This document shows positions 55,477-64,000 of a DNA stretch of 64,000 nucleotides, one piece after another; position 1 is the stretch's first letter; each line of letters begins with the position of its first letter. The stretch is from the NCBI GenBank assembly GCA_963678675.1, contig OY783192.1, forward strand, positions 9,002,520 through 9,066,519, written 5' to 3'. This stretch comes from Xiphydria camelus. Taxonomy: Eukaryota > Arthropoda > Insecta > Hymenoptera > Xiphydriidae. The position numbers and the translations under genes are program-made. The notes beneath the pieces are model-generated. The model made no database searches. It saw only the letters and a list, made by a program, of their open reading frames with translations, and was not told the DNA's origin.

Positions 55477-55660
55477 CCTATAGTGTCGCACCGTTTTCAC
55501 TCTCGTCGCTCTGACGTTTGTGTGCGAACGCTGCTGCAGTTGTCTGCGAGTGTCAGTGAGATAGGGGGGCCTTTCTCGAGTCACTCGCATTAGCTTCTTT
55601 CCAGCGCCTCCTAGGAAAACGGTTCTAATTGTCAAAAAATTATTGAGTAAAATTTTCATG
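55448..55660. repeat. Block R1, copy 1
   Basis: Co-linear with 57132-57410: shared CTGACGTTTGTGTG, CTGCTGCAGTTG, GCGAGTGTCAGTGAGA and CCAGCGCCTCCT-GG-(T)AA-ACGGTTCT. The last phrase also resembles the repeat marker of the foldback at 10.5-12.9 kb. Confidence 0.78.
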
Positions 55661-56130
55661 TCAATAAATCAAAACAACAATTTAATATATTAATATGATT
55701 TCAAATATGTACTACTGGATTCAAAGAAATATGATTTTCATAATTCCCATCGTTGTCGATATCTTCATTATCTTCGTCACTGCTACTCCAGGCCGTGGCT
55801 TGATCTTTGTCAATATTGCCTTCTCCGCCAGTTTCTGTATTAATGTAATATAATTATGAATACTCACAAATTGATGTAAGTATAATAATTTGACATAATA
55901 ATTACATAGGTGATAGAGTTTGTAGAGAATCACTGACATAATTTAGTAGCTGATCCCCTTCAAACCATTTAAAATGGTATTGGCCATATTGACAACGATC
56001 AAGCCACGGACTGGAGTACCAGTGACGAAGATAATGAAGAAAATCATTACATATTTCTTTGAATCCAGTAATACATATTTGAAATCATATCAAAACAATA
56101 TTGATTAATTTATTCAATTTTTGTTTCATT
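55640..56130. repeat. Foldback with acidic coding-like arms
   Basis: ATTTCAAATATGTACTACTG...TTCAAAGAAATATG on the left is mirrored on the right (about 56050-56095). Both arms, read towards their outer ends, encode an acidic stretch: DKDQATAWSSSDEDNED (left, minus strand) and DNDQATDWSTSDEDNEENHY (right, plus strand, ending in a stop). This may be a duplicated transposon gene tail. Confidence 0.65.
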
Positions 56131-56447
56131 GATTTCTTGATATGAACATTGTACTGAATAATTTGTTGAAAATTTATTTTTTAGTCATATTTAATTGTAT
56201 ATAATGAAATTTTCCGATAAATCCAAAAAACACTGTTCAACATATCATAACTGAGTAAATGAAAGATGCGCAGCAAAAGATCGCAATAGATCGAATCGCT
56301 CATCCATGAGCTTTCGCTCATTATTCATTTGCACCCGCTTGCATATACTTATGTCGGGGATCTTTCTTAGCTCTATTGGGACACACAGAGAAACTTACAG
56401 CCTTTATAAAATAACGAAGGTCTGGCCGTCGCGGGCTCTTGGGCTAA
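56131..56447. other. Non-coding stretch
   Basis: AT-rich, nothing recognised. Confidence 0.4.
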
Positions 56448-56570
56448 GTATTTCACACTCTCGCGGTCGGCCTGCCTCGACGTATCTCGCGTGCCGGCAT
56501 TGGAAAGACCGCGAAGCATGAGACAGAGCGTAGCGCGAGTGAGGCAGGTTCAGGAGAAATGAAACGAGCC
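56448..56570. repeat. Block R2, copy 2
   Basis: Second copy of the 54471-54615 block, in direct orientation and diverged in its middle. Confidence 0.75.
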
Positions 56571-56694
56571 CCTCGACCGCGTGCTCAAATTTCAGGAGCC
56601 TCGCAGGAGGGCATGGAAACACTGTGCGGCGGTGTTTGTTATGCGTCGAAGAAACTATTGGGGTCCACCCCTAAAACGCAGTCTGAGATGTCCC

Positions 56695-57090
56695 TTATAT
56701 TAGTGTATACTCCCGCCTCGCTCCCGAGGATCTACGGGGGGAGCGCCGTGAAGCGGCGCGGGGGGGTCGGCGAGCGTAGCGTAGCGAAAATTACTGATTA
56801 GGATAGAGATACTGATTGTTGCAGAATTTCCGACACGGTTTTGATTTCGCATCGAACGGGTATATGTCTGTATAAGTGACTATTTTTGAAAAAGTGACCT
56901 TTTCAGTTTTTTTCTTTTAGGGCCGGTTTTACCAACAGGTATAAACGCGGTATAGCGCTATACTGAGAATACCCATAAGGCTTATTGCTGGTTATTCTCA
57001 GTATAGCGCTATACCGCGTTTATACCGTGTTGGTAAAACCGGCCCTTAGAAGAATGTTTATAATAAACTGTAATTTCTTATAAACCAATT
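56695..57090. repeat. Block R3, copy 1 (carries a Harbinger MITE)
   Basis: From ACTCCCGCCTCGCTCCCGAG through GGTATATGTCTGTATAAGTG and TTTTTTTCTTTTAG, it matches 57669-57960. The match stops at 56919 and resumes at 57049, exactly around the MITE. Confidence 0.85.
56920..57045. mobile_element. PIF/Harbinger-type MITE, 126 bp
   Basis: TTA|GGGCCGGTTTTACCAACAGG ... its mirrored end |TTA (56917-56919 and 57046-57048). Arms pair through GTATAAACGCGGTATAGCGC. The sister block at 57669-57960 lacks it and shows the intact target (CTTTTAGAAG), confirming the TTA duplication. Confidence 0.93.
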
Positions 57091-57131
57091 GAAGATAGAA
57101 GAATATGGTGTACGGATGAAGAGCACGTAGC

Positions 57132-57410
57132 AACGGCTTCCCTCTTTTACCCCTGTACCCTTCATATATTGTCGCATCGGTCTCACTCTCGTCGTCCTGA
57201 CGTTTGTGTGTGCGTGCTGCTGCAGTTGACTGCGAGTGTCAGTGAGACAGAGGGTTGCTGTCGACGTTTCGAAGTAACTGTTCCGTTGCAAGGGTTTCGT
57301 AGTAATGCGACCATGAATACCTCGCCAACCTACGAGCCCAGGCAGTATGCATTATTTTATTTGCATTAGCTTTTTTCCAGCGCCTCCTCGGTTAACGGTT
57401 CTACTTTTGG
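57132..57410. repeat. Block R1, copy 2
   Basis: Second copy of 55448-55660, with extra sequence (about 57250-57360) not present in copy 1. Confidence 0.75.
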
Positions 57411-57668
57411 TTGATCAACAAAATTGATTCAATTTCATTAGACAGTGCTTTGAGTGAACAAATATGTATAAGTAAAAGGTACATAAGTGTATGAAGGAAC
57501 GTTTAATTAACTTTTCATTTGCAAGCACCGTGCCACGTTAGCTAACATGGAAATAATCCCCTCCTATTAAGAAACAATGGATTAATTCCATATTATCTAA
57601 CGCGAAATTAAATGTGCACGGTATTAGAAAATAAAAAGTTAATAAATAATCAATGTCTCTTCTACGCC

Positions 57669-57960
57669 TTCGTATTAGTATACTCCCGCCTCGCTCCCGA
57701 GGATCTACGGGGTGGAGCATCGCGAAGCGGCATGGGGGAGTTGGCGAGCGTAGCGAGCAGAGGGCGGAGCCCCCTACTCTGTTAAAAATTACTAATTACG
57801 ATGGAGATACTGCTTGCTGCAGAATTCCCAACACGGTTTTGAATTCACATTGAACGGGTATATGTCTCTATAAGTGGCTTTTTTTGAAAAAGTGAATTTT
57901 TCAGTTTTTTTCTTTTAGAAGTATGTTTATAATAAACTCTAATTTTGTATAAACTAATTT
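57669..57960. repeat. Block R3, copy 2 (empty site)
   Basis: Co-linear with 56695-57090 without the MITE. It contains GC-rich GGCGAGCGTAGCGAGCAGAG and an AT-rich end with CTTTTAGAAGTATG. Confidence 0.85.
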
Positions 57961-58091
57961 CATTAAATTCGACACATGAACCATTAATAAATCCGTTTTC
58001 AGAATGAACATATGTGCAGCCGTTTCCGAATAAATTACCAAGTAAATTTTGCCCTAACAGTGCAGCCATCTATTGAAAAAATTTCATACTA

Positions 58092-60349
58092 CACGGAGAG
58101 AAATCGTCAGTACTATTTGCCTGAAATTCAGGGAAAAAATACCCAACTAGTACGGTAATCGTGTTGCATTTAGTCAGTGAGGTAAAAAATATCATGCATT
58201 CAAAGAGTTTTTCATGTTCTCGAAAGTAAAATGTGACCTCTGTATCAAATAAAAAATGTGGTTGGAATAGATGAAAATTATGGCTGAGATAGATTGAAAG
58301 TGTCAAACAATGAGAAAGATTTTACTGTTTTCGGGGTAGAAACTGCTGCACCGGTACGGTAAAATATACTAACCTGTACTGAAATTATTACTAACCTCAA
58401 GGATTATTTTTCCCCCACCAATTAGAATATAAATTTACCGTTCAATGTGATACTTTTTATTTTACGTTTTTATATTTTTTATTTATCCGTGAGCAAATTT
58501 TCTTCACCTTATTAAGTGAAAATTAATTATTAAATTAAAAATTGTATGGAAATTTTCATATATTTTGTTCTAATTACTTGTTTAATATCGGGAATTGAAT
58601 TCTTTTCCTGACATTTGAGCTAAGTGCGTTTATTTGTGACCGTTGCTATCGAGCGTCGCGTCGTTCCACGTCTTTCGTACCAGTGCAGTGCCGAAAAATT
58701 CGCATCACACGGAGGAAGTCGCGGCATCGGGATACGTACCCGCGCTTGCCTGTGCCAGAAATAGCAGTTTATTGCGGCCAGGTAGTAAACGATCGCTGCA
58801 AACGACGAGTATTTCTAACTTCCTTGTTACGCGTTCATTACTAAGGAAAATTCGACAGCTTTTGTAGGAAATATTTCCCGAAAGAACAGTTTATTGATGA
58901 ATGCAACTGATTGTGAGTTACAACGTGGTGAATGTGACTGCGACTTGACTTCGGCTCTTCGCCGAAGTATCTTGCGATGGTCGAAGGAGAGAATGACCAC
59001 CGAGCTGCCCAAGCCGTCCTTACGCCCGGCTCGTCCCTTATTCCGAGCCGATCACCGTGCGTTCTCAGGTAGCGTCGGTGTCCTGTTAGTCGGACGATCG
59101 GTATGGTCGTCCGTGCGTTATCGAGGATGTTCCGTTAACGGCCCGCAGACCCTAGGTTTTCTCCGTCAAATCGTTCCTCACACTTTTCTGCTCAGAAGAC
59201 CAAATGACATACAAAATTAAATAGATTAAAATTTTTCAATGAAAATATTATCTGCTGAGACTCTATGTATTGTAAGCTATATTCGACGCGGTAGACTCGA
59301 CGCGGCTGCACGATGAGTCCTGAAGCAATCCTCGATGAGACTCGAATCACGATCCGATATGCACGCTGGTTGTCGATCGAATGGCTTCCTTTGATTGCCT
59401 GGAGGAGCATAAGACCCCCTTACTCCTTCATCCTGGGCCTGCATTGGAAAGCCCCGTTGCCTTGACGTCATTATGGGGGAAACTGCCCGCTTCCACCTGG
59501 CTTCGTGAATCACCCTTGCTTGACGCGTCCACTCCTAACGGTGCCTTGAAATTTCAGTATAGAATTTTTTTGCATGAATTTCCCCAATTTTTCTTCTAGT
59601 CTTCTCTTCTTATTTATAACGAAAAAGAAATCACCAGAATTTCCCATCAAATACTCCTGGTAATGGACAAAAATGGTGAGACTTCTCCGTATATCAGGCA
59701 AAAAATATGATTAAAAAATCTACTAACATTTTCCCATAAATCTTCTAAATAAAATCACTTACCTCAAAAGCCGCTTTCACCAGACAGTAATTCATCTTTT
59801 TAAATAATTGTTTTTTTTTATAAATGTATTTGTTTAAGCACTTTATTTTTTCTGGAACAACTCGCACCGGTTCTAATGGCCACAACTCACAACGTGCGTC
59901 GACATCTGACGATCGGCCGAAAACGGCAGAACTGACGCGAACTGACGCGAACTGACGCTCACGTGATCGCCTTTATAGATGTCATTGGTAGAATCTATCT
60001 ACCCGGATAGGTAAAAATTCCGTTACTCTAGGGTAATTGTGCAGTAACGTAATGATAAAAATTAAGGCGCACAACTTGTTACAATTTAAGGGCCGAATGA
60101 TAATTTTTGCTGCTATTATACGATAACATTTATTAACGGAGGGATACTTTCTATATTGTGCAGGCATAAAAATTCCTGTTCGGGTAAAATTGTAGAGTTG
60201 GAACGGTAAAAATTCTGGAACGTTCGTCAAAATATATCGGTTGATTGTTAATTCCTGACCAGCGCCTCTACAAAATTAACCGTAAAACACCGAATGCTAC
60301 ACGTTTACCCTACTATTTAGGTAATTTTTACCGAAAATTTCTCTCCGTG
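58092..60349. mobile_element. Possible TA-flanked element, ends CACGGAGAGAAAT
   Basis: TA|CACGGAGAGAAAT at 58090 and a mirrored ATTTCTCTCCGTG|TA at 60351. The TIR is only 13 bp and the interior has no transposase, so these may be two separate solitary ends. The interior includes a CpG-rich segment (58620-59180) with an unassigned frame 58894-59220. Confidence 0.35.
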
Positions 60350-60356
60350 TATTTGT

Positions 60357-60779
60357 CGGGGACATTTAGCCTTAAAGAGGAAGAAATTCTCTATTTTTTG
60401 AGCTAAAAAACGAAAAATCGAAAAAAAAAATTTTACGGGTTGATTCCCCCCTTAAGCGCTGCTGTCTTCAATACCGCTCGCAAATTATTTTGGACGGCTG
60501 ATCCACTCGTTCGGTACGCATAACGGCACTGTAGACATCGTAACACCTGTGTGAAAGTGATTGGGGTATTGCTTACACCCCACGCGACTATTCGCGTTAC
60601 ATTTTTTGTCTTCGGGAGATTGAAGGCCGATGAAAATAGTGAAGATATATTCATGAAGCCATACTTTTTAGCAATGAAACAATAATAAACAAGTATTCAA
60701 AACTAACCTAACCTTATCCAATCTCAGCTAACGAAATATGTAATAAAATTATCATGTAATCGCTGGAAAGAAAGACTCA
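60357..60779. other. Non-coding stretch
   Basis: Includes GGGTTGATTCCCCCCTTAA at 60437 (inverted relative to 51945). No gene. Confidence 0.35.
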
Positions 60780-61356
60780 GAGCTCTTTCACACGATCCGT
60801 TTTTTTAACGGACGGTGAAACTAACGGAACGGTGAATCTACCGGATATTGTAGAAACACATTGAGTTGCATTGGAGCGTTCACACGTATCGACGTCCGTT
60901 AAAAAAACGGTCCGGTACCGTCGCACTACCGTCGCACTAAGAACCCTTTCACACGATCCGTTTTTCTAACAGACGGTGAAACTAACGGAACGGTGAATCT
61001 ACCGGATACTGTAGAAACACACTGAGTTGCATGGGAGCGTTCACACGTATCGACGTCCGTTAAAAAAACGTTCCGGTACCGTTGCACCAACGGATGGGTT
61101 TCTACTTTACCGGAACGGTGAAAACAACGGATCCGTTTAGTAGAAACACATGTTCATACTTGTCCGTTAGAAAAACGGATCGTGTGAAAGGGTTCTTAGT
61201 GCGACGGTAGTGCGACGGTACCGGACCGTTTTTTTAACGGACGTCGATACGTGTGAACGCTCCAATGCAACTCAATGTGTTTCTACAATATCCGGTAGAT
61301 TCACCGTTCCGTTAGTTTCACCGTCCGTTAAAAAAACGGATCGTGTGAAAGAGCTC
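60780..61356. mobile_element. Foldback with repeated termini, GAGCTCTTTCACACGATCCG
   Basis: GAGCTCTTTCACACGATCCG at 60780 is mirrored at 61356. A diverged second set of the same ends, CCCTTTCACACGATCCG at 60944 and CGGATCGTGTGAAAGGG ending near 61192, lies inside. The outer and inner copies share GGTGAAACTAACGGAACGG, CTACCGGATA and GTTCACACGTATCGACGTCC. The whole reads as one element nested in, or duplicated within, its own palindrome. There is no gene; target duplication is unclear (TCA versus TTA). Confidence 0.8.
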
Positions 61357-62367
61357 TTAATACTTTCGTGTCTGCTTCTTCTGTTTTTAATGTAATATAA
61401 CGTCAATTTTTAAACATATTTAGTTTATAAAAATATTTAAATAATGGTATGTTATTTTAGCGTAGAAAATTCGTACTTTCCTAGTCGAAATATGTGATTT
61501 TCGTACGGTTGAATGACGTATACAAATAAATAAATAAAGTTAACATACCTATTATATATTCTATCTTTATATCCTTCATTAAAGCATTGTGTCTAAAGAA
61601 ATTGATTTTGTTAATTGCAAATACAGATTTTTTACGAAAACGTGTTGGGATGTAATGGCATTTTCTCCTAATATTATAGAGGTATATAACTCCTATTTTT
61701 ATTAATTAAAATAGAAAATGAAGAGTTGATACTTATACATTAACTCAAGACATGTCCATGCATGAATAATATTTATTGCAAAAGTCGGAATTTTGAAATG
61801 ATTAACGTTAAACGCATAAACACTGTAGGGTGTGTCCTACACTTCACGCGACTATTGGCGTCTCAGATTCTGACGCGTCTATCGAAGGGTTAAGCATATA
61901 TTAGTTGTGAATGAACGGGTGGTGGATTGAACACAATCCTCTAAATTAAAAAATATTTAATTACTTAAAATAATTCAAACTAAATAAATCGATTCAACCA
62001 ATTTCTTTTTTCAGCGTACTGATGCTTATACCAATCAATCGGTAAATAGAATGAAACATAGCCAAATTTGGAAAATACCGACCAGAAAATTCGTCATAGG
62101 GCGGCATAGCGCGTATACGTAGCTCCCGAACGACCATCCTCTTCTCTACATAAGTATATCAATCTGCGCTGATCGTAAATTATTACACGCGGGAAAATGT
62201 ATTTAACACATAGAGAGAGTTCCGCCGTGTAAGTGATGCGATGTGAACCCTACTGACCAAATGTTTTTATTATCTTCTGTTTATTAAAAACCAGTAAGTA
62301 TGTGATCATTAGGCTGATAGTTGGCAAAAAATTCAATTTAAGGCCAAAAAATACGCATTTTATTCTT
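61357..62367. other. AT-rich stretch without gene
   Basis: No coding frame or paired ends were found. Confidence 0.4.
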
Positions 62368-62677
62368 GGTGGGCTATGCTGACCCACCGTGGCCCTAATC
62401 ACGTGGAAAAGCCGTGATTGAGGTGGTATTTTTCATTTCTGAACCGCGGTGGGTCACATAAATCCACCAAATCAAAAGCCAACCATACCAGCACTACCAA
62501 TATTTTGCAAAAACAGCTGTAAACACAATGCCATGCATTTCATATGGCAGCGGTGGGATTATGCGAGACACCGCGGCCACAAGAAAATTGGTGTCCGATG
62601 GTTCAGGTCTGCCCACCACGGTCCCTAGTAAAATATAATATTTATTCTATGAATTTGGTGGGTCGCATACACCCACC
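62368..62677. repeat. Four spaced 21-bp GGTGGG...CCACC dyads
   Basis: GGTGGG-N9-CCCACC-type imperfect palindromes of identical length lie at 62368-62388, 62448-62468, 62552-62572 and 62657-62677. Half-related phrases (CCACCGTGGCCCTA, CCACCACGGTCCCTA) lie beside two of them. Function unknown. Confidence 0.7.
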
Positions 62678-62789
62678 GGTTTCACACACGATCGACCATT
62701 CTCCGCTCACACCGCGCTCTTTAGCCAACCTTTTCCTACACTTCCCTACGACATCGGCGCGATGCGAGGAGCTTCACCTCCGAGGGGCT

Positions 62790-63913
62790 ACATATAGGGC
62801 ATTCTCTGTCAAGACAGCCACCTTTTTCATGAGGGTCTCAAAAAAATCTGATTTTTATTTACATAGTCATACTTGATGAAAAAGCATTACCTAAATTTTT
62901 TTAGATTTTTTTCAGGCGCCGTTAATGGTATACATCAATTTGAAAAATAAATTTTAACTAAGTTTCAAGTATACTATTAATCTCATAAACAACTTTGTAT
63001 ACATGAAAATTTTTATTTCTCAATTTTTCAAAAAAAATATACAAACATTTTTAAGTGAATTAAAAGGCATTTTCTTACAAAAAAGTGAAAAAAACACCAG
63101 AAAATATTTATTTCGCCACAGTCTCGATTTTTCTTAAAAAAAATTCAGTACATTTGAAATCAATAAAAACTGTATAGAAAAAAATTTGGTAGTGGGAGGG
63201 CCATTTCTTCATGAAGAAAAAAATTCTTTTTAAGTTTTTTCTCTTAAAAATTTTTTTTTAAATCAGAATGTTGTGTATCCTTCTATGCATCTATGCATAG
63301 AAGGGTAAAGAAAATTTTCTGATTTTTAAACAAATTCTTTTTAAGTTTTTTCTCTTAATCATTTTTTCAAAAATCCGAAAATGTTCTTTATGTTTCTTGC
63401 ATAGATGCATAGAAGGATAAAGAACATTTTCTGATGAAAAAAAAATTTTTTAAAGAAAAAACTTAAAAAGAATTTTTTTTCATGAAGAAATGGCCCTCCC
63501 ACTACCAAATTCTTTTCTACACAGTTTTGATTGATTTCAAATGTACTGAATTTTTTTAAGAAAAATCGAGACTGTCGCATTGGCGAAATAAATATTTTCT
63601 GGTGTTTTTTTCACTTTCTTGTAAGAAAATGCCTTTTAATGTCACTTAAAAATGTTTATATATTTTTTTTGAAAAATTGAGAAAAAAAAATTTTCATGTA
63701 TACAAAGTTGTTTATGAGATTAATAGTATACTTGAAACTTTAAAGTTAAAATTTATTTTTCAAATCGATGTATACCATTAACGGCGCATGAAAAATATCT
63801 AGAAAAATTTAGGTAATGTTTTTTCATCAAGTATGACTATGTAAATAAAAATCAGATTTTTTTGAGACCCTCATGAAAAAGGTGGCTGTCTTGACAGAGA
63901 ATGCCCCATATGT
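62790..63913. repeat. Foldback of 1.12 kb
   Basis: Positions pair around a sum of 126703. The ends ACATATAGGGCATTCTCTGT and ACAGAGAATGCCCCATATGT are mirrored, as are TGAGGGTCTCAAAAAAATC and GGTAGTGGGAGGGCCATTTC. The centre contains two further hairpins around TGCATCTATGCATAGAAGG and TGCATAGATGCATAGAAGG. AT-rich arms of about 480 bp; no gene or target duplication. Confidence 0.88.
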
Positions 63914-64000
63914 ACATATATCCGCGACTCACTCGCACGCTCTTACCAATTACATATTTGAACTCGGTTAATGTTACGTGCTATCGTTCTCTCCCGCGAA
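63914..64000. other. End of window, nothing recognised
   Basis: Short flank without feature. Confidence 0.4.

Noticed and set aside
58894..59220. 108-codon frame as a first exon of a host gene
   Set aside because: A CAG|GTAGCG donor-like site occurs at about 59069, but there is no recognisable domain and no further exon, so I left it unannotated.

Overview
The window looks like a gene-poor, repeat-rich piece of an animal nuclear genome, most likely an insect. The basis is AT-rich sequence, long microsatellites, and remnants of transposon superfamilies that are common together in insects: mariner and other TA-targeting elements, piggyBac-type TTAA elements, PIF/Harbinger, Helitron, a THAP-domain element and Ty3-type retrotransposons. 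The species cannot be named from this sequence. No host protein gene, rRNA, intact tRNA gene or CRISPR array could be identified. Most long open frames are fragments of transposon genes, or by-products of inverted repeats and simple repeats.

Layout. 0-5 kb: a degenerate TTAA-flanked element, a foldback, a minus-strand Helitron N-terminal fragment and the 3' end of a Ty3-type retrotransposon with an LTR-like tail. 5.2-7.5 kb: a 2.29-kb palindrome whose arms are built from tandem units. 7.5-18.3 kb: foldback copies of a CCGTATGTCC family, a TIR element with a broken gene of an unidentified family, a second tandem-arm palindrome of 2.4 kb, and a 2.45-kb TIR element holding a 349-bp CT microsatellite and a probable Helitron end. 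19.3-29.7 kb: a complete but decayed Ty3-type LTR retrotransposon (19981-29689, ATGCG target duplication) lying 6 bp from a 716-bp TTAA foldback.

30-36 kb: several TIR elements, one with a decayed THAP domain. 36.7-47 kb: an almost continuous chain of TA-targeting elements, including two deleted mariners, two MITE families that keep the coding end of their transposase, a four-unit array and a foldback carrying a decayed Harbinger element. 47.9-51.3 kb: CpG-rich tracts without recognisable genes and a repeat interrupted by a recent MITE. 52.3-53.8 kb: an internally deleted piggyBac transposon. 54.4-64 kb: a mosaic of duplicated blocks, a Harbinger MITE with an empty-site paralogue, a nested foldback, four spaced 21-bp dyads and a 1.1-kb foldback.

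No autonomous element survives intact. The retrotransposon retains its whole gag-pol plan with stops and frameshifts. The DNA elements are mostly deletion derivatives or foldbacks that would need enzymes supplied from elsewhere. The least explained items are the two tandem-arm palindromes, the TIR element at 8.4-10.4 kb, the extra ORF and the tRNA-like leader of the retrotransposon, and the MITEs that preserve transposase C-termini. All alignments were made by eye; identities and boundaries are approximate unless a target-site duplication fixes them.
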